Assembly: GCA_023376005.1 (NCBI GenBank)
Contig: CM042181.1
Coordinates: forward strand, 16,896,840 to 16,960,839
Source: Doryteuthis pealeii
Lineage: Eukaryota; Mollusca; Cephalopoda; Myopsida; Loliginidae
DNA: 64,000 bases
Direction: 5' to 3'
Below are positions 1 through 11,404 of this stretch, one piece after another (the first letter of the stretch is position 1; every line of letters starts with the position of its first letter). The position numbers and the translations under genes are program-made. The notes beneath the pieces were generated by a model. It saw only the letters and a program-made list of their open reading frames with translations, had not been told where the DNA came from and made no database searches.

Positions 1-60
1 CAGAAAAGAACATTTCAGATCTGTTCAGAAAACCATTGAACAGGATAAAACTTAATACTT
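1..60 (+). pseudogene. Copia retrotransposon pol, RNase H C-terminal end
   Basis: The frame starting at base 3 reads EKNISDLFRKPLNRIK. This matches the last motif of Ty1/copia polyproteins, which in the family usually reads like (N)LADIFTKPLP. Only the extreme C-terminus lies inside the window. The same peptide recurs at 28680-28722, at the end of a longer copia RNase H fragment, which confirms the assignment. It would belong to the pol polyprotein that copies and integrates the element. It is 5' truncated by the window edge, so integrity upstream is unknown. Confidence 0.75.
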
Positions 61-274
61 TTAAAAAAAGATATCATGGGGGGGGAGGGGGACAAAATTA
101 AACTGCAGATTTTGCCCTGTCAGTTTGGGCTGCAGAATAGACCGACTGTATTCCATGCAGAGGTGTAAGATCCCCCCCCCCTAAAAATGAATGTCCTGGA
201 CAATGACATTAAACCTGTTCAATAAATTACTAACCCCACTAACTTGTATTACATTGTATTTTTTGAATTAACAC

Positions 275-305
<31 letters not shown>

Positions 306-702
306 TTTTAATAAAAAAATTTTAAAAATTAAATTAAAAATTAAAAAAGGGGACAATACTAACTTTTGACAGTAACATTTTGCAGTAACAAGACTAGGAA
401 TAGGAAAATTATTTTTTTTTTTTTTTACAAAATAGGGTTAGTAAAACCTAAGATTAGTAATAGTATTTTTGCTCTATTACTATAAATTTAAAATTGTAAA
501 CATTTCTCAATGAAATAATTGTAAATTGTAAACATTTCTCAATGAAATAATTGTAAATTGTAAACATTTCTCAATGAAATAATTGTAAATTGTAAACATT
601 TCAATGAATAATTGTAATTGTAAACATTTCTCATGAAATGATTGTAAATTGTAAACATTTCTCAATGAAAGGATTTAATATTCTTGAATAAAATAGCCCA
701 CC

Positions 703-747
<45 letters not shown>

Positions 748-753
748 TGTGTG
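61..753 (+). mobile_element. Copia element 3' untranslated region and polypurine tract
   Basis: This stretch lies between the end of pol and the 3' LTR and is repeated at 28726-29264. It contains G-rich, C-rich and A-rich homopolymers, a block of tandem repeats (488-680), and an A-run followed by GGTG directly before the LTR that acts as a plausible polypurine primer tract. A short segment at about 112-178 resembles the CCGCCCTGTCGG end of family A, suggesting capture of repeat sequence. There is no open frame of note. Confidence 0.55.
488..680 (+). repeat. Minisatellite inside copia 3' UTR
   Basis: About six tandem copies of a unit of roughly 30 bp containing TTGTAAACATTTCTCAATG. The sister copy at 29105-29205 has about three units, so the array has expanded or contracted between copies. 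Confidence 0.8.
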
Positions 754-1081
754 TGTGGGAGTTTTGTGGGATATAAGGCATGTGCCGGACGGTCACTTCT
801 ATTTATAGACTCACCGAGTGTCACGTGACCAACCTATTAACCAGTCACTGACAGCGCTCTGCTGCTGATATTATTATATATATTGAAGGTCTGAGAACAC
901 CTAGGCATTACACTTTGGACACTTGAGGAGTACGGACCTCATGTGACTATCTCACTGGACCTCATAGGACTTACCAAAGGATTCTGTATTGCAGGACTTA
1001 CCACTCACCAAAGGATTCTAGATTTAAGGACTTACTTTAAGTTCTTACAACTAGCCAAGAATGGTGGTCAGAAATTCAACA
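754..1081 (+). mobile_element. Copia 3' LTR
   Basis: It begins TGTGGGAGTTTTGTGGGATA and ends TTCAACA, giving TG...CA ends. The start matches the LTR starts at 29265 and 51243. It follows the A-rich polypurine tract. The interior contains repeated AGGACTTAC motifs and a 3' GGCCAAGGATGG-like motif, both shared with the solo LTRs at 50039 and 51243. The left edge is uncertain by a few bases because of a GT microsatellite. No matching 5-bp target duplication can be tested without the element's 5' end. Confidence 0.6.
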
Positions 1082-1087
1082 TCTAGT

Positions 1088-1191
1088 TCGGCTATCTTTA
1101 ACCATATAAATTCAGAGTCCTTCTCCTAGACTGTTTGCTAATCAAGGCTTGAGACCCAATCTGCTCCTATATTCATAGCTGGAAAAGGAAG
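1088..1191 (-). mobile_element. SINE C-like fragment
   Basis: Shares CTTCTCCTAGACTG, GCTTGAGACCCAATCTGC and CATAGCTGG with the SINE C body. The same 100 bp recurs almost unchanged at 1705-1808, so this is also a local direct repeat. Family A inserted right at its end. Confidence 0.55.
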
Positions 1192-1540
1192 GTTTGGTTT
1201 GGTTTACGGCATTATCAACCTCAGTGGGTCATTTAATGCTGATAATATTTTGAAATAAATTCATTCTTTAATGGATACTCAATTTTTTTTAGAAACTCAT
1301 GTTTTTCTATTTAACCCACAAATGGGGCCCTAACAGGTACTACCACTCCGGGTCAGAGTGGACCTGGGAGCAATGGTGATGAAGGGGTGCTCCGCATTCC
1401 CTAGACCTCCAGAACTGGAACCTCACCATTAGATAGAGTTTAACATCATACCCAGGACATGAAGACCCTCAGTCACCGCCTTCTAGCACATGATAAAAAA
1501 AAGGTTGGAGCTTGTCATTAGGGCAATAGAGTTGAAAACA
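1192..1540 (-). mobile_element. Family A retroposon, 5' truncated
   Basis: The left edge carries the (TTTGG)n tail and TTTACGGCATTATCAACC. It then follows the family consensus through the TAACAGGTACTACCACTCC block and ends near GGGCAATAGAGTTG, lacking the CCGCCCTGTCGG end. The break pattern fits 5' truncation during target-primed reverse transcription. Confidence 0.7.
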
Positions 1541-1704
1541 ATATAAGATTGAATTTGATTAATGACAGATTCTCCCCCAGCAACAATTTAATCCATACAG
1601 AATAACTTGACGACCCTAACAAACAAATATTTGCGCACATTGTTTTTTTTCTTCTAACGAATTATTATACAGTCACAGTAAATCACTTATAAAACTGGAA
1701 GTGT

Positions 1705-1945
1705 TTGGCTATCTTTAACCATATAAATCAGAGTCCTTCTCCTAGACTGTTTGCTAATCAAGGCTTGAGACCCAATCTGCTACTATATTCATAGCTGGAA
1801 AAAGGAAGGGACAAATAGGTTCATGCCTTCACAAAGTGAACAAAATATCTCAACTGGAAAATTTTCTAACCAATTCCATTTTAAAATGTTAATTACCTAT
1901 AGGTCACAAATACATCTACACATACTAGCAGACCTACCCTAACAG
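1705..1945 (-). mobile_element. SINE C-like fragment joined to repeat K
   Basis: 1705-1808 duplicates 1088-1191. 1809-1945 is repeat K (AAATAGGTTCAT ... ACACATACTAGCAGACC), which recurs at 2860-2990. The CTAG next to a short GC palindrome at the end of K resembles a Helitron 3' terminus read from the minus strand, but the hairpin is weak here. Confidence 0.45.
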
Positions 1946-2039
1946 GTACTACCACTCCATCAGATTCCTGGATTCTTGTTTTTTCTATAAGAGTGAAAGT
2001 CAAGTCAGTATGAGTGATCTATTGTTGGTATCAGAAGAC

Positions 2040-2185
2040 AGTGGGGCCTATCTCCTTTCACTAGCACTAGACCAGGGATATTTTTTTTTGTGTGTCTGAA
2101 GAGGAGCACTACACTTGTCAGTACTCACCAAAGACCTTGTGGTTCCGGCTGATGCTCTACCGACTGAGCTACAGCCCTACTTTAC
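2040..2185 (-). mobile_element. SINE D fragment (tRNA-derived)
   Basis: On the minus strand it reads GTAGCTCAGTCGGTAGAGC at the right end, a clear tRNA-like A-box head, followed by a tRNA-like arm and a CTAGTGCTAGTGAAAGG body. The same family occurs at 23268-23522 and 35128-35384. This copy is decayed: the B-box arm is shortened. Confidence 0.65.
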
Positions 2186-2200
2186 TGTCAGAGTATATAG

Positions 2201-2742
2201 GTTTGTTTTGTTTTACGGCACATCAACCCAGGGGGTTATTAATGCCGATAAAGTTTTGAAAATAAATTAATTCTTAATGGATACTCAATTTTTTTTTTTT
2301 ATAAAATACATTTAACCCATAGATGGGACCTTAACAGATACTACCACTCCGGGTCAGAGTGGACCAGGGAGCAATGGTGATGAAGGGGTGCTCCACATTC
2401 CCCAAACCTGGACCTCACCATATAGAGTTTTAACACCATTCCCAGGATATAGACCCTCAGTCACTGCCTTCTAGCACCCATATGATGAAAAGGTTGAGTC
2501 TTCCATTGCCAAAGGGCAATAGGTTGGGTGTGCTAGGGCTGACATGACCAGCCGAATTGCGATATCAGAGGGGACCTCTCCAAGCGCCTAAGTAGAGTGT
2601 TGCAGGTCATGGACCGCTCATCCACCAAGACTCCGTCCTTAAGCATCACAGTTCGCCACCCACGGCCAACAGGTGGCCCCATTGAGGGGAGTCTTACCCC
2701 TCTGCAGAGGTGCATTCTCAACCTCCCAGCCAACAGAGTAAT
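2201..2742 (-). mobile_element. Family A retroposon, nearly full length with deletions
   Basis: Tail TTTGTTTTGTTTTACGGCAC on the left; GCAGAGGTGCATTCTCAACC and CCAGCCAACAG on the right. Several internal deletions shorten it compared with the 586 bp copy at 27675-28260. The minus frame at 2533-2733 lies inside it and is part of the repeat. Confidence 0.75.
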
Positions 2743-2789
2743 CTAGTAAAAAACTGAGTGATTGAATTTATATGATTAAAAGATAGGGT

Positions 2790-3050
2790 TTCTAGCCTTG
2801 ATTAGCAAACAGTCTAGGAGAAAGACTATCTGCTCCTATATTCATAACTGGAAAAGTAAGGGACAAATAGGTTCATTGTGAACAATATCTCAACTGGAAA
2901 ACTTTTAACTGATTCCATTTTAAATGTTATTTACCAATAGGTCACAAATATATCTACACATACTAGCAGACCTACCCAGCATTGCCTGGATTTAAAAAGT
3001 TAAAAATAAATCTCATCAATATTCATACATTCAGAATGGGAGCCTCACCA
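2790..3050 (-). mobile_element. Repeat K with possible Helitron-type end
   Basis: Second copy of the segment at 1809-1945. It continues through ACTAGCAGACCTACCCAGC into ATTGCCTGGATTTAAAAAG. Read on the minus strand, an imperfect GC hairpin precedes CTAG followed by T, as at Helitron 3' ends. A related segment lies at 5215-5245. Boundaries are not defined. Confidence 0.35.
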
Positions 3051-3071
3051 TCAGATACAGGGCACTATGTA

Positions 3072-3192
3072 CAGGAATGCTGACAATGTTTTGAAGTAAA
3101 TTCTTCTTAATGGATACTCAATTTTTTAACATACATGACCTTAACAGGTACCATCTCCGTGTCAGAGTGGACCAGGAGCAATGGTGACAAAG
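3072..3192 (-). mobile_element. Family A fragment
   Basis: Covers the TTTTGAAGTAAATTCTTC to AGCAATGGTGAC part of the consensus only. It is interrupted by the next family A copy. Confidence 0.6.
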
Positions 3193-3745
3193 GTTTGGAA
3201 TGTTTTACGGCATATCAACCTCAGTGGTCTTTAATACAGATAAAGCCATGACAAATTCATCTTAATGGATACTCAATTATTTTATAAATACATTTTTCTA
3301 TTTAACCCATAGATGGGACCCTACAGGTACTACCACTCCGGTCAGAGTGGACCAAGAGCAATGGTCATGAAGGGGTGCTCCACATCCCCAAAACTGGAAC
3401 CTCACCTCAGATAGATTTAACGTCATTCCCAGGACATGTAGACCTCAGTCAGCCTTCTAGCACCTATGATAAAAAGGTTGGGCTTGCCATAGGGCAATAG
3501 GGTTGGCAAAATCATATAGGTAGGGCTTATGTGACCACGATGATTGGAGGGGCCTCTCGCCACCACCCGTTATAGCCCAAGTAAGGTTTAAAGTAGAATG
3601 TTGCATGTCCTGACTGCTCATCCACCAGGATTCTGTCCCAAGCACTCACAGGTCGCCCCCACGGACCACACAACAGGTGACCCCATTGGCAGGGTGCGGG
3701 TCTTACTCCTCCAGCAGGCGAGGCCTGTGTATTCTAAAGCTCAAG
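3193..3745 (-). mobile_element. Family A retroposon
   Basis: Starts GGAATGTTTTACGGCATATC and runs through to the CAGCAGGCGAGGC region near the 5' end of the element. Many single-base gaps relative to better copies. The short reading frames at 3457-3780 on both strands are repeat sequence. Confidence 0.7.
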
Positions 3746-3786
3746 CTGTGTTGGAATTTTTGTATATTGATGTGCTCTAATTAGCC

Positions 3787-4260
3787 ATGGGTACGGGATT
3801 ATTCCTGAAGCCATCACTAAACCATACTGCATGGAAGTCACACTATATACCCCCCCCACTGCGTAAATTACAATTACACTCACTGAGGACGGACATAGGG
3901 ATTACACAAGTCTTTACACAATACTCAGGAAGACTTATACGATTACCAGAGAACCAAGGATTTATTATCGAGAGACTCTTTACCAGGGATCCATTCCACT
4001 GACAAGCACCCTGCTTTACGGCCAAAGGATGGCCCATATAAAACTTAACAGGATGGGCCAAACACCGAGAATTTCTTCAATGTGAACCAGTCACATGTGA
4101 GATTTGGGAAACTAAGTTCCATGGGTATCTAAGGACTCTTCAACTACGCAATTATAATCTACACCACCTTGGTAAAAGTGAAAGTAGGCCCTATATTGTT
4201 ACTGAAGGCCAAAGGATGGCCCATAAAATTTAGGGTCGAGGACTTTTGTATAATAGAAAA
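3787..4260 (+). mobile_element. Possible copia-type LTR remnants
   Basis: Contains GAGGACGGACATAGGGATTA, AGGACTTAT-like motifs, and GGCCAAAGGATGGCCCATAT followed by AAAACTTAACA. These resemble the 3' parts of the LTRs at 50039-50330 and 51243-51697. GGCCAAAGGATGGCCCATA occurs twice (about 4020 and 4207), so two LTR ends may be present. Termini and target duplications were not found. Confidence 0.35.
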
Positions 4261-4376
4261 AAATTAATTGCTAAACAAGACGAAACTACTAATATTTGTA
4301 AATACCTATTAAGAAATATAAAAAGAAAAAAAAAAAAAAAAAAAAAGAAATGTACCACTTGCAGCCCTGCCAATGG

Positions 4377-4612
4377 ATGGAGATTGCTTAATTAACGGCG
4401 TTGATCCGGGGTCATCCCGCGCCGGCAACCATGCCCCCTCGATTTAAATGGACAGGGCTGGTTATTGCCCAGTGCTGGGCCCCCCCCCTTGAAGGAATGC
4501 AACTGGATCAATGCAATTTTCACCCGCTACCATGAGCTTCGGTTTGTGGGGTGGTCCCACGTTAATAGCCTTGTGCTAACCCGTACAATGGGGTACAAGG
4601 TAAATAAATTAC
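4377..4612 (+). mobile_element. SINE E copy
   Basis: Shows the E order: GTTGATCCGGGGTCATCCC, GATTTAAATGGACAGGGC, GGTTATTGCCCAGTGC, CATGAGCTTCGG, GGGTACAAGGTAAATA. The 5' head is missing or diverged. Full-length reference copies with target duplications are at 24230-24503 and 35744-36018. Confidence 0.65.
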
Positions 4613-4649
4613 CAACTTCGACAATATCATGAAATTGCCATTAAGACAA

Positions 4650-5115
4650 AACCTTTGGCTGGAATGTCCTCAATTTTAATTGCATGTTCTATTGGACTCC
4701 TCGAAATATGTGACAATGCTTCAAAGACATGTTTGAGACATTTTAAAAATCAAATATAGAACTCCAACACACCTAACACAGAAGTCCTTACAAGCATGGA
4801 AAACTCATCAATCTCAAGATGATGGGGCAGTTCATGCTGTGCGTATGAGTGATGTTAGAATGCCAAAGCAACTCCTTTATAGTCAAGCTGCATGTTGGCA
4901 AAATGCCAGCAGCATAAGCCTTGGAAGAGATATAAGGATTGCTTAAAAAGCAACCTTGTAAAATAAAAATAGATCCTATAATTTGAAAACCTGGCAATGA
5001 AAGGATTAACTGAAATTCATGGAGATGATGGCTTTATCAGTATAGATTTATCTCAAACATGTAAGGGAAGCATGAATGTACAAAGGAGGGAAGAGCAAAA
5101 GTAGATTTTACATGG
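4650..5115 (+). pseudogene. LINE ORF2 C-terminal region, decayed
   Basis: Conceptual translation in shifting frames gives YVTMLQRH, RTPTHLTQ, VRMSDVRMPKQLLYSQ and RYKDCLK. These follow the order seen after the reverse transcriptase in a widespread invertebrate non-LTR retrotransposon group (a GHVxRMxDxRxPKxLLYGEL ... RYKDxLK type tail). Frameshifts and stops make it non-functional. The same group supplies the reverse-transcriptase scraps at 50706-51124. The exact clade cannot be decided from this. Confidence 0.6.
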
Positions 5116-5125
5116 TCATCGCTCA

Positions 5126-5210
5126 GCCACCAAAAACATGGGTCACCACCCACGTCAACAGCTGACCCCCATTAAAGGATTTGCAGGTGCAATTTGTACA
5201 TTCTAAGATC
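5126..5210 (-). mobile_element. Family A fragment
   Basis: Short piece matching the CACCACCCACGG..CAACAG ... GCAGGTGCA part of the element. Confidence 0.45.
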
Positions 5211-5285
5211 TACACATGGCAGATCTACCCGGCGATGCCCGGTTTTAAGTTAAAAATATTATCTCATATTCGTCCGTATAAGAAT

Positions 5286-5498
5286 ATTTGGACCATATAC
5301 CTTTAGGCACCCCTTTTGCGATCTCATCGATTAATGACATTTTTCATTGCACCATCAAAATCCGTTTTTGATTAGGGTTTGTTTATAATTTAAAAAAAAA
5401 TTAAAAATCGTCTGTTAACAGATTTGACGGTGTAAATGAAAAAAATTCCTTATGAATCGAGATCAAAAAAGGGGTGCCTTAAGTCATATGGTCCGAAT
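5286..5498. repeat. Imperfect inverted repeat, MITE-like
   Basis: Arms of about 75 bp: GGACCATATACCTTTAGGCA on the left, and its complement around GGTGCCTTAAGTCATATGGT on the right. The spacer is about 60 bp. Each arm also carries GAGAT or ATCTC and TTTTTCATTGCACC-type motifs. Likely a folded DNA-transposon relic. Confidence 0.55.
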
Positions 5499-5627
5499 TT
5501 TACTTTTGTTTATTATTCTATGATGTTTTAAGCAAATGATGTATTTGTGATCTACCGTGAAATCAGCAGCCAATCAGAATCCAGCAAGGAGCTGGACAAA
5601 GTACACCGTTAACAAAACAAACACACA

Positions 5628-6020
5628 CATACCAACCCCTTTGCGAGTAGATGATTGACACAGGTCAATTCTTAGTGGAGTTTACAGATTGAAGTTCCAG
5701 TTTTCCTTCTCTAGACTGGTTTGTTTTATGGCAAATCAACCTCAGTGGTCATTTAATGCTATAAAGTTTTGAAATAAATCATTCTTATGATAACTCATTT
5801 TTTTTTAATATTTCCTAGACTGGTTACCTACCAAGGTTAAAGAGCCCAGTCTGCCCCTACTATTTAACTATAGTTGGAGGGAGAGTAGCTGGATGCATAC
5901 TGTGCCAAAGGTATTGAGCTATGTGGAATGCAAAACAGTTTGTCCAGGATTTACATCATGGTTGACAAGTTCCATTTCCTAGCACTAAGCATTAGACCAC
6001 GCACCTCCAACCGAAATGAC
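5628..6020 (-). mobile_element. SINE C copy split by a family A insertion
   Basis: 5631-5720 and 5815-6015 together form a SINE C: ACCAACCCCTTTGCGAG, then AGAGCCCAGTCTGCCCC, then ATAGTTGGAGGGAGAGTAG. It ends in a degenerate tRNA-like head around AAGCATTAGACCACGCACC. The copy is older than the family A piece inside it. Confidence 0.7.
5721..5814 (-). mobile_element. Family A, strongly 5' truncated, with target duplication
   Basis: Only the last 94 bp of family A (tail and 3' hairpin side) are present. The piece is flanked by a 10-bp direct repeat, CTAGACTGGT, at 5711-5720 and 5815-5824, derived from the interrupted SINE C. Tail-only insertion with a target duplication is the signature of LINE-style target-primed reverse transcription. 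Confidence 0.75.
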
Positions 6021-6125
6021 ATACCAACCACTTTGATGTTCGGATCAGATTCAACTTGCAATATAGTTGAATACTGATCGTCTAGAGTCATGGTTGTAGT
6101 TTTTAATTCAAAGTATTTTGCACTG

Positions 6126-6590
6126 AAGTAAAATTTGGTTTGTTTTTGGTTTGGTTTGTTTACGGCATATCAACCTCAGTGGTCATTTAATGCGATATAA
6201 GTTGGAAATAAATCAATTCTTTTAGAAAATCAGTTTCTATTAACCATAGATGGGACCCAAAACAGGTACTACCACTCCGGGTCAGAGTGGGCCAGGGAGC
6301 AAAGTGATGAAGGGGTGCTCTCACATTCCCCAAACCTCCAAAACTGGAAACCTCACCTTCAGATAGGTTTAATGTCAATTCCCAGAGACATGTAGCCCGC
6401 AGCCACCGCCATTTCAGCACCCATATGATAAAAGGGGTTGGGCTTGCCATAAGGGCAATAGGGTTGGAAATCATATAGTGCGAGGGCTCGACGTGTCAAC
6501 CGATTGATCGCGAGGAGGCGCTCTTGCCTCGATCCTCATAGCCCAAATAGTGCCAAAGTGGAGTTTGCAATCAGGACTGCAAACTTGCAT
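6126..6590 (-). mobile_element. Family A retroposon, noisy copy
   Basis: Tail GGTTTGGTTTGTTTACGGCA at the left. The consensus is recognisable to GCCAAAGTGGAGTTTGCAAT, with many single-base insertions. The minus frame at 6187-6474 lies within it. Confidence 0.7.
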
Positions 6591-8227
6591 CGTTCAGATC
6601 AGATTCAACTGCAATATATGTTGAATATATCGTCTAGAGTTTCATGGTTGAAGTTTAATGCAAGTTATTATTTCTGACTGAAGTCAAGATTTTTTTTCTA
6701 AGTCAAAATTAATCTGTACTACAATTATTTCTACTTAAGCAAAACTTCTCTCTCTCTTCAGAGTATTGTAATGACAATCACTGTTTTGTCTCATGTTGGT
6801 ACAAGGAATGTACGCTTATACCTTCTGACAGCCCTCATATTATAGCTTAATTATGATTAAGTTATTATCCTTGATTTGATCTGGATTTATTGGTTGTCTC
6901 AACCTTTTCCTATATGGTGAGCCAGAGTCTTTCTCCAACGGCTTAAGAACATTCTTCTAACATGCTGTGATATACGAGAAAAAAAAATAAAAATATACGT
7001 CCATTTTAGAAATAGCAACTGATTTTATTATACTTGTGATTATAGCTAGTTAAGCTTCATCAATCTAGATAGATCGCTAGCTAGAGTTCAGGTTACGTGC
7101 TACTGCCGGATGCAGATGGAGCTGGACGTACTTGTTCATGAACTGTGGTAGCTTCGACCACAGAGGCTCCAAAATGTGAACGTTCATTACAGTATACAGT
7201 TTTAACTGCAAGACCATAGACGCCTAATTAAAAATCATGATATTTGAATAGCAATGGCAATACTTTTATATTATAGTTGGTTGTGTGGATTGATTTTGGC
7301 ATAGTCAAACGCATTTGTTGGTTATTTTTGCCACTTATGACTTTATTTTTATCTCAGTCCTAATAATGAATCAGCAATAAATATTTTCGTCGCTATAAGC
7401 TAATAAAAGATAGGTTCTTTTTAATCTGTCCCTCATTATGGACTGTTTTGTTGGTAGTCCTAAGACCGCCACGCTCCATGTATGAAGGGTGCTCGAATAT
7501 TTCTCGAAAACTGCGAACGATCTGAAGTTATGACCAATCGCTCCGAGGTATGAAGACGCCTCACACACCTACCTTCTGCACATCATCATAAAAGAGACTT
7601 GTTGCCATAAAGGGTATATGGTTGGGCAGTCCATGCTTACATACTGAGCGTGTCATATAGCGTCTATGACAGTGGTAGACCCTGTGAGGGGTCATTAATG
7701 TGTGTAGAATAGTTTAGTTAATTTTATGTAGGATAGTAATATTAGTAATAAAACTTAGGGTAAAATAAGACAGAAACATTTCGGTTAGTAGGACATTCAA
7801 CCCAGCCGTAGCTATGTGATGATCCGAATATCATATCAGCAGGTCATAAAGAGGTCTATGGAGATTTTAAGGATCTGTATAATCGGCTCGTTTAAATGAC
7901 CACTATGTAACTTTATGATGCACCTGTGTCTTGAGTTTCAAGGCTTTATTATGAGCTGCTCGTATGCGTTACTGAAGCGGAACGACATAGAGTTTTTTTA
8001 AGCACCTTAAATTTATCTTTATTATCTTATATTACGCTACAAAACGCTAGATAGATGAGATCACTCTGTAATTCTACGTTACCGCATAATGGTACTTCCA
8101 AACAGATGTACGCTACCAGACTCAGGCATTTCGCAGAGTGCATGTTGCATGTGAGCGCACCAGCGTCGGATGTCGATCGATATGGTTGTCTACAGTACAT
8201 AGGGCTACCTCAAACTCGATCGTGTCA
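6591..8227. other. Unclassified sequence, no gene recognised
   Basis: No reading frame longer than about 65 codons and no recognisable repeat apart from a short partial duplication of SINE-like text near 6590-6660. It contains a purely AT-rich half (6660-7100) and a more mixed half. Neighbouring repeat copies are very noisy, so sequence error may hide features. Confidence 0.5.
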
Positions 8228-8860
8228 TTTAATGCACGTGATAAGAAAGTTTTGAAATAATAAATCAATTTTAGTGTAAAAACAAGTTTGTTTTATCACG
8301 ACAGGTATGTTACTATTAATGGCCAGTGATAAGACAAACACTAACAGGTAATACCTCTCTGGTCAGTGTGGTGGAAGACTGCTCCCTCCCAACTGACCCA
8401 CATCAAATTTAACACCTAATTCCTCGATGATAGACTTAGTCAGTTCTAAGCGACCTCATTCCGCCAACAGGAAATATGGGTAAGGACGGCCTGATACAGC
8501 GCGCATATGGTAGCAAGATTTGGATAAAAAGGGGGTTCCAAAGGAGCAAGTGTTGAATCATGTGCTTGGTTGACGACCAATTCAGGAGATCGGTTAGGGA
8601 GGCTATCTCCCAACACATACCCATCTAGCGCCATAAGATGGATATTGCATAGACATAGGAACTGGCATGCATTTCCACCACTAGGTTCAATCCTTGGAAG
8701 CATCACAGGTCACCGCACCAACAGGCCACCCAATCATGGCCATGGGGTATTACGATTCCTCGCGGCGAGATATGCATTCTAATGCCCATCAGCCGACAGG
8801 GGGGGTCAGGGAGAGGAGTTACACCTACTCAAGTAGCGATGTCAGTATATTCTAAAAGGC
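8228..8860 (-). mobile_element. Family A copy, heavily scrambled
   Basis: Landmarks survive in the right order: AAAGTTTTGAAATAATAAAT, CTAACAGGTAATACCTCTC, GGTCAGTGTGG, ATCACAGGTCACCGC, ACCAACAGGCCACCC and GCCGACAGGGGGG. Between them the match is poor, with many indels. The level of damage is far above that of most copies in the window. Confidence 0.5.
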
Positions 8861-9159
8861 CGCGGCAGCCTAAGAGAGCTAAGCAATAAATGATTTCAAG
8901 TACCTATATAATAATCCTTGAAACACAATCATATGAGTGTGTAAGAAAACACTTTTTAAACAATTATAACTAAATTGTATCAAGTTTTTACATACTAGTA
9001 CAAATAATTTTCGAAGATATATATGATCGCAATAGTATAGTGACCTAACGTATTACCACTCCGAGCTCGTCGCTGGGGGCGGGCTGGAGATAATGGTAAT
9101 GATAGAGGTGATCACCAAAGCTTCCAAACTGAAGCTTTCATTACCTTATACTCTCAGGT

Positions 9160-9395
9160 TTGGTTTGTGCATATAACCTCTAGTCATTAATAGGCGGGAC
9201 AAAGTTTTGAAATAGATTTCATTATTTTAATGGATCTCATGTTTTTATATTACACGCTCTAGATGGACTCCTAACAGATACTTTCACCGGTTGCGAAATG
9301 ACAGGGTGCTCCCGAACATTACATGACCATGGAACGCTACACATCAAGATGAGTTTAATATCTTTCCCAGTACAATGTAAGACTAGCACATATCA
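9160..9395 (-). mobile_element. Family A fragment, heavily scrambled
   Basis: Recognisable pieces: CAGGTTTGGTTTGTGCATAT, AAAGTTTTGAAATAGATTTC, CTAACAGATACTTTCACC, AAGATGAGTTTAATATC. Confidence 0.5.
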
Positions 9396-11404
9396 GCTAT
9401 AAAATTAATACGCGTTTCAAGGTAAACTAAAAATTTGTTAATAACAATTACTAAGCTCCAAGAAAACATACTTAACATATAGGTGACCCATAAAATTGCA
9501 TTAGAAAAAAAAAAAGTCTATTATATGGCTCACGTCAAAAGCGAATTCAAAAAAAGATAAATAGCATAGGTGTGTTTTAGTAGTGCAATAATGAAATTAA
9601 ATAAGAACATACTTTAATTGTGAACGAGTTAAGAACAAGGAAAAAGGCAAGACACTTTGCCTGCGGGATCGACCAACCGGTCCGCCCGCATGCAAAAACA
9701 AATGCTAGATTAGGCAGCTGAATGGTAGCGTGAGGTTGCAATTCAGGGTGCGCTGGTGTTGGCGCACCTACACACCGTCCATCCGAGATGCACGTAATAT
9801 GGGCGTAGGCATGGACGCGCAAGTGTATAGAGTAAATGCCGATAAATTAACCAAAGCGAGCAGGGGTGATAGCAGAGAAGCTTTCGGCTTATGTGGAGGC
9901 AAAGTCGAAGAATATTTTGATGGACAGGAACGGGATTTTTGCTGCTGTCGATAGCTGTTGAACTAAAAAAGTAAAGTGGGCCTGCGAAGAAGTAACTTGC
10001 GCTGCTTATTGTCGCTCACCCCTCAAGCAGGATACTTGTCTTAAGCAAAATGCTGATTTTCCCCCTCTTCTACCAATTATGTTATGGAAGTAAAGGCTGA
10101 AGGTATGTGACTATCTATAAAATGGGAATTGACGTTACAATAATAGCAATAAATATAAAGCTGGGATAAATATTGGCATTATGTAGCAGTAAGATAACAT
10201 TGCAATTGTTCGGCTATCTTAATATAATTAGGACTACTAAACCAAGATCTGAGGTTCTAAATGTCGTGTATAATATCTTATATAGATATGAGATTAATAT
10301 TATGCGTCTCGTATGGGGCCTAGAACATTTCCAGACTGGCAGAACGGGAAAGTACCGCTTCACGCAAGTAAGGACCATTGACTACGAAGTGGGTCCGAGG
10401 GTACACCATTTTAGTAAAAGCAGGCCGATGTGCATGTAAGGATTTGAGGTAAAAGGCAGCTGCGAGCACACATCCTAACCGGCTTTGCGTAAGCGCATAA
10501 TCTCCTAATCTAAGACAGACCACTATGACCTGTGGCGGACGACTTATCGAGGTTGGCTTTCGCTCACGTACCGTCGCAGCAAGGGAAGCCAAGAAGGGTT
10601 CTGATTGCAGGAAACAAAACTAAATTTGGATAGGTGGCCCTCTGGTGCTCACATCGAACTCTTGGAGAATGCCGCATTCGTGCGGTGAATAAGTTCGGAG
10701 GCGGTAGGAGTAGTGGTGAGTGTGATTTAAATGGTTAAAAATGCAATGATAAAGGGCTGGGGGGAATTTGCGCAGTTGATGCTGAGAAGAAAACTGCATT
10801 ACTTAAAGGAAGGGAGGGAATACCATAAATCCAGGTCAGGGAGAGGGAATAGAATATATATTATCAAGTGTTATACTAAAAAACTAATATGAAACCAATA
10901 TTAAGGAACATCTAAATGTAACTTTACTGATACGCTAGGTGTCCCTTGGGAAATGTGATCTGAATGTATGGTGATCTAAAGTGGATGGTTATGGGTGGTG
11001 ACGCCAGAATGGGGGCGTGGGTAAAATAACATGAAGTTTTATAGGCGGGTGCGCGTGAAGCGATTCGGAAAATGAGATATGTATACCATAAGGTATTTAC
11101 ATTGAAAAAGGTGATAAAGACACTACTTATCTTTGGTATGAGTTAAAGTGCTAAAGATAGTATTGACTGTATGGTTAAATGAAATTGTTTTTAAAAAATG
11201 CAAAAATATAAACGAGCTCGGAAGGGATGTTGCGAGTGTGTACAGGAGAAACATCGGCAATTGATTACTTGCTTAATATAGGAAATACTAACCAAAGATC
11301 TGAGGGGTTGCTCAAAATTGAATATACAAAAAACATGGCTTCTTCGGGTGGATGAGCAAATGACGTTTACTATGGTCTACTAGAGTGTGACGATTACCTA
11401 GAAT
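9396..11404. other. Unclassified sequence, no gene recognised
   Basis: Two frames at 9730-9954 (74 codons) and 10173-10439 (88 codons, plus) start with ATG but show no family motif, splice context or codon pattern I recognise. Composition is more even than the AT-rich flanks. It lies inside the low-accuracy region, so neither frame is called as a gene. Confidence 0.4.

Noticed and set aside
9730..10592. ATG-started frames of 74, 88 and 90 codons on both strands
   Set aside because: No motif, splice context or codon bias; region has many apparent sequence errors.
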